A stretch of 64,000 bases of DNA from Guillardia theta CCMP2712 (lineage: Eukaryota > Cryptophyceae > Pyrenomonadales > Geminigeraceae): NCBI RefSeq assembly GCF_000315625.1, contig NW_005434560.1:103026-167025 (forward strand), in the 5' to 3' direction. The notes under the pieces were generated by a model. The model was not told the origin of the DNA. It searched no databases and saw only the letters and a list, made by a program, of their open reading frames with translations. Below, piece after piece: positions 10,141-17,664 of the stretch. Position 1 is the stretch's first letter; each line of letters begins with the position of its first letter. A program made the translations under genes and the position numbers.

Positions 10141-11121
10141 ATGACAAAGCCCTGCGAGCAATGCTTTGTCTGCAAGCGCTGCAAGCAGCTCAAGGCGCCG
10201 AAGCCTGGCTGCACCACCTGCCGCAAGTGCCCGGACTGCTGGGACACCAGGGTGAGGTGCTGGAGGGCGGTGAGCGACCCTTTCGTGGTTCCGAAGGGGT
10301 TGGCGGGCCACAAATGCCGCTGGCAGTGCATCGACTTCGACCTGGCGGGCTGCACCGAGTGCGGGGCGATCCACCGCTGCGACGCGGCGACCTGCCCGGT
10401 GTTCGAGGAGGAGGACAGCCACGTCTGCACCATCACGGGGAACTGCGTGCGGCTGAAGCGCTTCACCCACGACGAGTTTATGGACAACGTGGTCATCTCC
10501 GACCTCCCAGGGCCAGTGGAGCGGGAGATGCGGCTGCTGACGGATGAGCGGGAGGTCAGGGAGAACGTGGAGTGGCTCCTTTCCTCCCGCACGGCGCGGC
10601 AGAGCTTCGAGCAGGAGCGCGGCCGCATGGAGCAGAAGCACCGGCACCTCCTTTGGAAGCTGCTGCGGGAGATCAAGCTCCGGGGCGGCATACCGAACCT
10701 CTGCCAGGTCATGACGCAGATCCTGCACGCCACCAACAAGATCCGGGTGTGCAACACCAGCTTCCAGCCCGAGCTGAGGCAGGAGGTCGTCGGGCGCTGC
10801 GTGTACAGCATCGTGCGCTTCCTGAACCTCATGGGCCAGCGCTTCCGCTCCGCGCTCGGCGCGCTCAAGACCTCCACCCTCGTGGTCGGCACGCTGTACC
10901 TGATGCGGATGGGTATCTCCATGCACAACATCACCCTGCTGCCCCGCATGCCGCAGCTCCAGCTCATCCTCCCGATGGAGACCCACCTCAAGACCTTCTT
11001 CCAGATCAAGTGCAAGAGCATCACCGAGGTCGAGAACCTCATCAAGATGTGCCTGCGCGGCCTGAGCCCCGCCGAGCTGGAGAGGATGGGCTTTACCATG
11101 GCAGAGGAGGTCACGATGTGA
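10141..11121 (+). CDS. Cys/His-rich zinc-binding protein, 326 aa
   Basis: The first ~110 residues are packed with CxxC and CxxxC pairs and a GHKC...C..CG.IHRC....C.......HVC..TGNC arrangement, enough ligands for several zinc ions. The C-terminal two thirds is a helical domain rich in Leu and Arg. The Zn pattern ending in 'TGNC' resembles putative transcription or replication zinc proteins of large DNA viruses, but no family can be named with confidence. A regulatory or nucleic-acid-binding role in the nucleus is an inference. Confidence 0.75.
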   Translation: MTKPCEQCFVCKRCKQLKAPKPGCTTCRKCPDCWDTRVRCWRAVSDPFVVPKGLAGHKCRWQCIDFDLAGCTECGAIHRCDAATCPVFEEEDSHVCTITGNCVRLKRFTHDEFMDNVVISDLPGPVEREMRLLTDEREVRENVEWLLSSRTARQSFEQERGRMEQKHRHLLWKLLREIKLRGGIPNLCQVMTQILHATNKIRVCNTSFQPELRQEVVGRCVYSIVRFLNLMGQRFRSALGALKTSTLVVGTLYLMRMGISMHNITLLPRMPQLQLILPMETHLKTFFQIKCKSITEVENLIKMCLRGLSPAELERMGFTMAEEVTM

Positions 11122-11180
11122 TGAAGGGAAAGATAACAAATGGTGTGGGTTTTACTCACTGCTACTACGACACTGGATGA

Positions 11181-11759
11181 CTAGAAACGGGATGCAACTT
11201 CAGCGAGGAGCTCCAGGTTGCTCATCGCGGCGTCCTGCGGCAGGAAAAACACCCGCATGTGGTTGTGGAGCTTCTCTGTTCCACAGTAGTATTTCGCAAA
11301 ATCGATTTGTTTTTTCAACTCGTCCTGGAACTCATGAAGGAGTTTACGATGGTGTTCAGTAGTCTTGTCGGCCTGATTGGGTTGGTTCTTGGATTTCAGC
11401 TTGTCTCTGACCTTATAAACGATGGTATTCAATCCGCTGAAGTAACGGTCAGAGGTCTCCTTTACGTGGTCGAATTCTTTCTGCTGGAACTGAAGACAGC
11501 GAGTGTGGACAAAAGCAGAGCTTGTCATCTGCAGCTTTTCGTAAACCTCGATGTATAGATAAAGCATGTTGTTCTTTTCTAACTGGTCCCGGAACTTGTA
11601 CATGCCTCCTGTGGTCTGCACCATGAGATCGTGACTCAGGCTGTTCGTGGATTTGCCGGTGTACAAGGCGATGAGGTCGTGTATGGTGGGCATTGCACCC
11701 ACCTCGACGTACGAATCACCCTTGACGTAGATAAAGAAAGATGGAAAAAAAGTTATCAT
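11181..11759 (-). CDS. Hypothetical protein, 192 aa, tegument-like
   Basis: A soluble protein rich in Lys, Gln and His, with a helical, coiled-coil-like second half. The start at 11759 fits the 33-base spacing from the TTTAAATACAC element at 11792-11802; an in-frame ATG at 11777 is too close. No known domain. It belongs to the group of small proteins carrying this promoter element. Confidence 0.65.
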   Translation of the reverse strand: MITFFPSFFIYVKGDSYVEVGAMPTIHDLIALYTGKSTNSLSHDLMVQTTGGMYKFRDQLEKNNMLYLYIEVYEKLQMTSSAFVHTRCLQFQQKEFDHVKETSDRYFSGLNTIVYKVRDKLKSKNQPNQADKTTEHHRKLLHEFQDELKKQIDFAKYYCGTEKLHNHMRVFFLPQDAAMSNLELLAEVASRF

Positions 11760-11791
11760 CGTCTTGGTGGAAGCCATGATACAATAAGATG

Positions 11792-11802
11792 TTTAAATAC
11801 AC
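11792..11802 (-). promoter_or_regulatory. GTGTATTTAAA promoter element
   Basis: The full element on the minus strand, upstream of the gene ending at 11181. Confidence 0.6.
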
Positions 11803-11884
11803 GTTTCGTGTCACGGATACAACGGTAAAAAAAAGTGTGCGGTGACGCAGAGAAGTGCGTAGCCAGAGATGGACGGGAGAGGAA

Positions 11885-12070
11885 ATGCGCGCGTGGCGCT
11901 ACTTCAAAGTTAAGATCCTCCCCATCACGCGGAAGTGTGCCTTCTGCCCACCCCCCATAGCGCTGAGGCCGTGGGAGCCGTGCCCTTGCCCCTATCTCAA
12001 CACCCGCAGGTGCATCTTCGAGAGTGAATTGAAGAAGAGTGAGAAACGGCTGCTGTGTGAAGGGAAGTAA
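11885..12070 (+). CDS. Small ORF, 61 aa, four Cys
   Basis: A short ORF in a divergent gap, with CxxC followed by CxC-type cysteines and a basic N-terminus. An upstream ATG at 11869 is followed by a stop after 14 codons, so 11885 is the likely start. No TATA element was seen at the usual distance. It may be a real small zinc-binding protein or chance coding. Confidence 0.35.
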   Translation: MRAWRYFKVKILPITRKCAFCPPPIALRPWEPCPCPYLNTRRCIFESELKKSEKRLLCEGK

Positions 12071-12084
12071 ATGCTTGAAGGTTA

Positions 12085-12456
12085 TCAGAAGAATCCCCAG
12101 TGCCTCTTCCTCTTGACCCTGATCACATCCACCTCCGTCATCGTCACGGGCGCGGTGGACTGCAGCACCTTGACGTGCACGGAGATCCGCTTCCCCTCCA
12201 CGGGGGCGACGCCGACGTTCTGCACCCGCACCGGGTTCGCGTCGCGGATGAGCTGCAGGTCCGTCAGCCCCACCATGGGGCTCGCCGTCTTTGCCAGGAT
12301 CACAAAGCCGTCCTTGGCCGTCCGCACCTCGTAGTCCACGAAGCACAGGTCCCTGGAAAGCCCCTGCATCACCGCCAGCACGTTCTCGATCACCGCGCGG
12401 TCGTCCGCCTTGATGCCCGACAGCATGCCGTCGATCGGCAGGATCGAGCTCGACAT
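12085..12456 (-). CDS. Hypothetical protein, 123 aa
   Basis: A compact soluble alpha/beta protein; alternating hydrophobic strands in the second half suggest a beta sheet. A TGTATTTGAAG variant of the promoter element (12492-12503) lies 36 bases before the ATG. No recognised family; possibly a small capsid-associated or regulatory protein. Confidence 0.65.
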   Translation of the reverse strand: MSSSILPIDGMLSGIKADDRAVIENVLAVMQGLSRDLCFVDYEVRTAKDGFVILAKTASPMVGLTDLQLIRDANPVRVQNVGVAPVEGKRISVHVKVLQSTAPVTMTEVDVIRVKRKRHWGFF

Positions 12457-12589
12457 ACCGGGGTGTCAATGCGTGTGGGAGGGAAGTCGGGCTTCAAATA
12501 CATCTCAGGGCACGGCACACAGAAAACAGAGGTCTTAATATTCGAACGGGTTTTAATGTATCGGTACGCTACACCTACGTTACGTCTAC

Positions 12590-14173
12590 TCAGAAAATCC
12601 AGTATAAGTAGACGGCCACGATGATCTGTATGCCATACAAGATTCTTACGGCTGATCCGCCTTGTTTAGTCTTGAAAATATCGATATATTTAGGATTCAT
12701 GTGGCACACCTTTCCATGTGACGGAGGAATCGTTTCTTGCAGGTAAGGTTTGATCACAGTGGTGACAACAGACATGAGAATAAGATAGGGACGCTGAGCG
12801 CGTGGCGAAATCAGAATAGTCGCCACGAACAATGCCATGTGCACCAGGGTGGAAATGAACGTGATCTTGATGCAAGTCAAGAAATGATATGGCTCTACCT
12901 CCCATAGCTTGATTTTGATTTCTTCTTCGTCCTTTTTTTCTTGTTGTTCTTCATTGTCAACACCGTTGTTCCCGACGGCTGCTTCTCCGCGACGTGGTGG
13001 TGGTTGTGCTGCTGCTCCTGCTGCACCTGCTGCTGCACCTCCTGCTGCTGCTGCACCTCCTGCTGCTGCTGCACCTCCTGCTGCTGCTGCACCTCCTGCT
13101 GCTGCTGCACCTCCTGCTGCTCCTGCTGCACCTGCACCTCCTGCTCCTGCTGCACCTCCTGCTGCTGCTCCTCCTCCTGCTGCTGCTGCACCTGCTTCTG
13201 GTTCTGAGAAATCGGGTTCAAATTTGATATTTTCGGCTCTTCCTTCTATTTGCGTTGCCACGTGATTATTCGGCTGAGTGAAGTAGGTTGATAACAGGTA
13301 GAACATGGTCGCCAGATGAATCATAACAAGCGTGAATTGTACGTGTATGATAATTTCGTCGAGAGATTGCTGTACCACGTCCAATTTTTGTTTCTCCGAT
13401 TGGATGTATGCAGTCAAATGCTTGATCGACTCATGAACATCGTCAGGTATATCACCCAATGAAGAAAAAGCAGCGAGTGAAGCATTATTTCTTTTGATGT
13501 TACCGTGCAATTGATCCAAAAGAATTTGCGTTTGTTTCATGCTTGCAATCTTGACGCCGTAACCATTGACATACAAGTCGAATAGTATCATTACGAGACA
13601 GTGGAGACAGAGCAGTATCATGGTATTGCCCAGATTCGAGAAGAATATGTAGTTGTAGATATTGATACTCAAAAACGAATTACATTCGTACTCTGGAAGG
13701 AATTGAGTTCCAAAGATCAACGCAAAGTTCAAGATAATCTCGAATGCAATATACCTTGTCATTCTTAGATTGATATCAATGTGTGTTATGTCGAACTCCA
13801 TATCGAAAGGGAGACATACCGTGAAGAATACGATCATGCAGAAGATGACACCCGTCTGCACCGTCGCAAGGTGTGACCATCCTCTTGCAAACATAACACT
13901 CGTGATGACGGTCTTGTGCACCAACCAATAGATAGTATAGGTGTAAAGTTCCAATGTTTCCATGATCTGTACATGGCAGAACAAGTAATGCATCGGTCGC
14001 TTGATGATCCTTGCGACCCAGCCATTCTGCACGAACTTGTTGGTCTCCTTGATAACATCCACAATGTTGAAGATGCTCTTGTCCTTGGATTCGGAAAACC
14101 GTTCAACCATATCGACCATCCAAATGTAGGCTGCAATACCGATAACGGCCCAAAAGATAGCTGTCTTTATCAT
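12590..14173 (-). CDS. Polytopic membrane protein with Gly/Ala low-complexity tract, 527 aa
   Basis: A multi-pass membrane protein. The N-terminus is a signal-anchor-like helix, followed by about five more hydrophobic segments in the first 310 residues, then a ~75-residue Gly/Ala-only tract (nt 13005-13200), an acidic/Lys linker and two or three C-terminal hydrophobic segments. The tract is encoded by a GCT/CCT-rich triplet repeat, so it is prone to length change. A CTTAAATACAC element (14202-14212) sits 29 bases before the ATG. Function unknown; it is probably in the viral envelope or a remodelled host membrane. Confidence 0.75.
   Translation of the reverse strand: MIKTAIFWAVIGIAAYIWMVDMVERFSESKDKSIFNIVDVIKETNKFVQNGWVARIIKRPMHYLFCHVQIMETLELYTYTIYWLVHKTVITSVMFARGWSHLATVQTGVIFCMIVFFTVCLPFDMEFDITHIDINLRMTRYIAFEIILNFALIFGTQFLPEYECNSFLSINIYNYIFFSNLGNTMILLCLHCLVMILFDLYVNGYGVKIASMKQTQILLDQLHGNIKRNNASLAAFSSLGDIPDDVHESIKHLTAYIQSEKQKLDVVQQSLDEIIIHVQFTLVMIHLATMFYLLSTYFTQPNNHVATQIEGRAENIKFEPDFSEPEAGAAAAGGGAAAGGAAGAGGAGAAGAAGGAAAAGGAAAAGGAAAAGGAAAAGGAAAGAAGAAAQPPPRRGEAAVGNNGVDNEEQQEKKDEEEIKIKLWEVEPYHFLTCIKITFISTLVHMALFVATILISPRAQRPYLILMSVVTTVIKPYLQETIPPSHGKVCHMNPKYIDIFKTKQGGSAVRILYGIQIIVAVYLYWIF
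13005..13200 (+). repeat. Triplet-type tandem repeat (CTGCTGCTGCACCTCCTG-like units)
   Basis: Near-perfect tandem units of 21-24 bases that encode the Gly/Ala tract on the minus strand. Confidence 0.8.
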
Positions 14174-14201
14174 GATGATTGCAGATTGTCTCTAGACCAC
14201 A

Positions 14202-14212
14202 CTTAAATACAC
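14202..14212 (-). promoter_or_regulatory. GTGTATTTAAG promoter element
   Basis: It lies 29 bases before the minus-strand ATG at 14173. Confidence 0.55.
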
Positions 14213-14333
14213 CGTACTGCCCCAGCCCGGGCCCTCTGGATAGCCCGGACAGCCTGGACCCCGGGGAAAAAAAAAATCCGCAGGGGCAAGCTGGCGGGAA
14301 GGCGGGAAGGCACGGGCCGAGGGGCTCGCCGCC

Positions 14334-15008
14334 ATGGACCCATGGGATGATCCCCTGTGTGCCCGTGCGCTGCTGCACCTCTGCTTGTGTGAGAGCTTCG
14401 AGTTGTACGGGATGCCGCTGCGGCTGGCGCGAAATTTCGAAGTTGAGTACAACTGCTTCCACCGCGGCAAGCATGAGGGCTGCACCAACGAGCGCTGCGC
14501 CAAGAAGAGACTGCTTGGGGACACGCCGTGCCGCACCCTCGCCACGTGGCTTCCGAAGGATCGCGTGGGGATCACCCTGTATGTAGACTCCGGCCTGCGG
14601 ACCTTTGTCGGCATCCGCGGGAGGGTCATGCTCGCTACGGAGCAGGTCATGCAGGGGAACGTCCTGCCCGCGGAGACGCTGGTTCTGGCGCACTTTGTGC
14701 TCGACCGCGTGGAGGGGGGCAGGCTGGAGCCCCGGGTGCTGGTCTTCGACGTCTCTCTCCTCGGCGGGAGGGACATGGAGGGTCTACCACCCTCAGAGCG
14801 CTACTCCGCCCTCCTCAGCCTCTTCCGCAACCGGGGCGGCATGACGACGCTGCAGTGGGTCGGGGAGGAGGCTTCCGCGGTAGCGCAGCTGGACGGCCTG
14901 AGGAAGAAGCTCCCACATGACGTCGAGTGCGTTGTGAGCGTGGGGTGCGACCCCTGGCTGCTCAGCCGTGTGATGCACGTGAACGTGGGGAAGGGGAGCC
15001 TACGATGA
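14334..15008 (+). CDS. Hypothetical protein, 224 aa
   Basis: A soluble protein with an N-terminal Cys/His cluster (C..H.GKHEGCTNERC) that could bind zinc. A central stretch 'LVFDVSLLGGRDMEGLPP' resembles motif IIIa of nucleotidyltransferases (DNA ligase or capping enzyme: FD..YL.G.DL..LP..ER), but the KxDG active-site lysine motif is absent, so this may be chance. No family assigned. Confidence 0.65.
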   Translation: MDPWDDPLCARALLHLCLCESFELYGMPLRLARNFEVEYNCFHRGKHEGCTNERCAKKRLLGDTPCRTLATWLPKDRVGITLYVDSGLRTFVGIRGRVMLATEQVMQGNVLPAETLVLAHFVLDRVEGGRLEPRVLVFDVSLLGGRDMEGLPPSERYSALLSLFRNRGGMTTLQWVGEEASAVAQLDGLRKKLPHDVECVVSVGCDPWLLSRVMHVNVGKGSLR

Positions 15009-15059
15009 AGGGTGCTATTTCAGACTGTAGGCCATTTGCTGAAGAATAAAACCTTGTGA

Positions 15060-16493
15060 ATGGCGTCTCATGCCCTCGACCGCATCAACACAGAAGCACT
15101 GCGTGACCCGCGGAAGCTTCGGGTGGTGCAGCCATCCCAGGGCGGGATCCAATTCATCTCCCCCTCCTCCCATAGGGAGAAGACGTCCGTGCTGCGCATG
15201 TCCGGGGCGGCGTCGTCGCGGCTGGTACGGAAGAAGGCCGAGGACGACACGCCCGAGGCCATCACCCGCTTCCTGGGCAACAAGGTGACGGGGCAATACA
15301 TCCAGACGTGCCGCAACATCTCCGTCGACTTCAACCTGACGACGTCGGTGATCCCCTTCCTACTCGCCAACCTGAAGAGCGTGAGCCACGAGGAGGTGCT
15401 GGGGACCGTCTTCCGCGAGATGGACCACGAGCCCCCCTTCGTCGACTGGGCCTGGGTCAGGGAGAATATCACCAAGCCCAACACCAACAGCCTGGGAGAC
15501 ACGAGCTGCTGGCTGACGTTCATGCGTCACATCCACTTCAGCGACGAGATCGAGACGGAGACGGAGCGCCTGCTCTGCTTCCACACATTCAAGAGCCTCT
15601 TGAGGAGCGTTGGTTTTGTGCATAAGGATGAGATTGGGATCAAAGATATGATCAAGGTGTACCTCCTGCTCAACATCGTGGGGCTCACGGGCCACCACGC
15701 CATGGAAAGATACCTATCTGATGTCCTCGAGGGTAACATTCGCACGCGCTGCCTGCAGTTCGCCGCCAAGCTAGGGGACCAGAGATACATGACGGAGGAC
15801 TACAATGAGGCGGCGGTGAGCGTGCTGAGTTGTATCACCATCTCCCCGACCTTCACGGGCGACATCCAGGTCCACATCGCGACGAAGAAGGAGCTTGACA
15901 TGCAGATGCGGCAGAAGGAGATCGAAATGTACAAGGGAAGACCACGGCTGTCGGCCTATCTGAAGGACAACCGTACTTCCCGCTGCGATATGGTCTCCGT
16001 GCACAACATGCATACCTTTGATATTTGGTTGAACTTCATCAAGTTTCCTAATACTATCAGTCGCAAAACACGGCACATGGTGTACCTCCTGATGAGCACT
16101 CCGAGTCTTACCCACTCGGACTGGATCAATCGCTGCCTCACCAAGGAGCTCGCCGCCTCTGTCCTTGCCACTCCGGTCACCAACCCGGAGCTCAACACCA
16201 TCTGCCATATCATTTCAAGTATCGACTACCGCGCGCAGGCCTTCCGAGAGCTTGCCGAATTCAGAAACGAGTGCCTTAACGGTCTATCACAGAAGAATAT
16301 GAAGGAGATGACACTATCGAGACTCATGCAACTCTACATATGCGCCTACCAGTGTAAGCACATCTGGAAGGACTGCTGGAGGTTCATCCTCCCGGTGCTG
16401 AGCTTCCCGCTAGTGCAATCGGTCGAGGGGTTCGTGAACAAGAACAGCATCAACGAGACGGAGGTGTACAAGGCGCTCATGTACAGTGCCTAG
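15060..16493 (+). CDS. Hypothetical protein, 477 aa
   Basis: A soluble, largely helical protein with a basic N-terminal ~70 residues and no low-complexity region or recognisable motif. The length and GC-rich coding pattern support a real gene. Its stop overlaps the stop of the convergent gene at 16490 by four bases. It could be a virion morphogenesis or replication protein; nothing visible decides this. Confidence 0.7.
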   Translation: MASHALDRINTEALRDPRKLRVVQPSQGGIQFISPSSHREKTSVLRMSGAASSRLVRKKAEDDTPEAITRFLGNKVTGQYIQTCRNISVDFNLTTSVIPFLLANLKSVSHEEVLGTVFREMDHEPPFVDWAWVRENITKPNTNSLGDTSCWLTFMRHIHFSDEIETETERLLCFHTFKSLLRSVGFVHKDEIGIKDMIKVYLLLNIVGLTGHHAMERYLSDVLEGNIRTRCLQFAAKLGDQRYMTEDYNEAAVSVLSCITISPTFTGDIQVHIATKKELDMQMRQKEIEMYKGRPRLSAYLKDNRTSRCDMVSVHNMHTFDIWLNFIKFPNTISRKTRHMVYLLMSTPSLTHSDWINRCLTKELAASVLATPVTNPELNTICHIISSIDYRAQAFRELAEFRNECLNGLSQKNMKEMTLSRLMQLYICAYQCKHIWKDCWRFILPVLSFPLVQSVEGFVNKNSINETEVYKALMYSA

Positions 16494-17215
16494 GGTGCGC
16501 GGTCTTCTCTTTCCGTTTTGATCCCGAGCCTCTCTACAGCATCATCAATGAATGTGTTGCGTATGTAATAGTATATGTCACTGAATGAGTCCCACATATG
16601 CATGGTTTGCCAGGAAAGACGTTCCGTTAAAAACACTTCAAATAGAAGTCGATGTGTGCGTAAAAACGGGTCAATTATATTTCTGATATCGGGAATGATA
16701 TCATCTGCGTATATTGATAACATGTTTTTCTGCTGGGATGATGAGCAGCTTGAAATTATTTTTGCAGTGAGGACCATCTTTCGCATGATATGCACCGTGC
16801 GTTCTATGATATTCATTTGCTCGTTTACTATCTGTGCTTTTGGTGCTGTCGCCATCGAAGGTAAATCACATAAGATCCGTACAAATTGGATCCAAACATC
16901 GATAATGTCCAGTGGAATTTCAAGCATAAAAAAACCCGATATTTCCAAATGAGTGAGGTTAGATCGCCGATTCATGACATAATCCAACACCTTATCATAG
17001 TCCAAATTATAATCAAGATTCCAAATTCGACCCGGTATATCATCTAAATTCAAACCCATTACATCATGGATGAATCTCCGTAGGTGTAGTGCGATGGGTT
17101 GTAGTGTCTGCTCGTTCATATTTGTCCTATTAATACCCTGCATTTGGCGTTCCATATCCCAAATCCTCTCACACAAACTATCAATACTTTTTTGCAATCT
17201 CTCTCGCCTCTGCAT
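16490..17215 (-). CDS. Hypothetical helical protein, 241 aa
   Basis: A helical protein with Lys/Arg-rich N-terminal coiled coil. The start at 17215 was chosen because a TATATAAAG box lies at 17239-17248, about 25 bases upstream; the 12 extra in-frame codons would overlap the promoter. The gene is distinctly AT-richer than its neighbours, suggesting a different age or origin. Function unknown. Confidence 0.65.
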   Translation of the reverse strand: MQRRERLQKSIDSLCERIWDMERQMQGINRTNMNEQTLQPIALHLRRFIHDVMGLNLDDIPGRIWNLDYNLDYDKVLDYVMNRRSNLTHLEISGFFMLEIPLDIIDVWIQFVRILCDLPSMATAPKAQIVNEQMNIIERTVHIMRKMVLTAKIISSCSSSQQKNMLSIYADDIIPDIRNIIDPFLRTHRLLFEVFLTERLSWQTMHMWDSFSDIYYYIRNTFIDDAVERLGIKTEREDRAP

Positions 17216-17251
17216 TTTAAGCGTTCCATACACCTGAACTTTATATAACAC

Positions 17252-17611
17252 TTAGCACGGCCGCATGTGGGCGCTGACCAGGCAGCACTCGAGCGGCACG
17301 GCGGACTGGGCGAGGCTGAAGGCGGGGGTGGCACCCCCCGTGGCCCCGGTCTCGAGCTCCTCGGGGAGGGGATCCTTCTTCGCAGCGTCGCTTACCAGGA
17401 CCGGGAATGCGGGCTCGACGGGCACGGGACTGCGGCTGGGCCAGAGGAGGGAGAGGAGCGAGGTGGGATGGGGGCAGTTTGCCCTGGGCTCATCCCTTTC
17501 TCTCAACTGGACCTCGCTCATCTCGTTCGGAAAATCAAGCCGCAGCGGTGCTGCCTCCTGCGGGTTCTTCATATCGGAAGGGAGAAGCTCTTCCTTGCGC
17601 GGCGCGATCAT
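17252..17611 (-). CDS. Hypothetical proline-rich small protein, 119 aa
   Basis: A Pro/Glu/Ala-rich, probably disordered protein. A TATAAAG box is present on the minus strand at 17615-17625, just before the ATG. The plus strand also has an open frame here (17265-17663) of low complexity; the minus frame is preferred because of the TATA box and spacing. Weakly supported. Confidence 0.45.
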   Translation of the reverse strand: MIAPRKEELLPSDMKNPQEAAPLRLDFPNEMSEVQLRERDEPRANCPHPTSLLSLLWPSRSPVPVEPAFPVLVSDAAKKDPLPEELETGATGGATPAFSLAQSAVPLECCLVSAHMRPC

Positions 17612-17664
17612 CCCTTCTTTCTTTATAGAACACAGTGCTACAAACGAACTAAATATATCATAAA

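Noticed and set aside
10084-11139. Two long minus-strand ORFs over the zinc-cluster gene
   Set aside because: They lack regular Cys spacing and mirror the plus-strand coding; the plus frame has a clear zinc pattern.
14334-15008. DNA ligase or capping enzyme
   Set aside because: Only one motif-like stretch (FDVSLLGGRDMEGLP) is seen and the active-site KxDG is missing.
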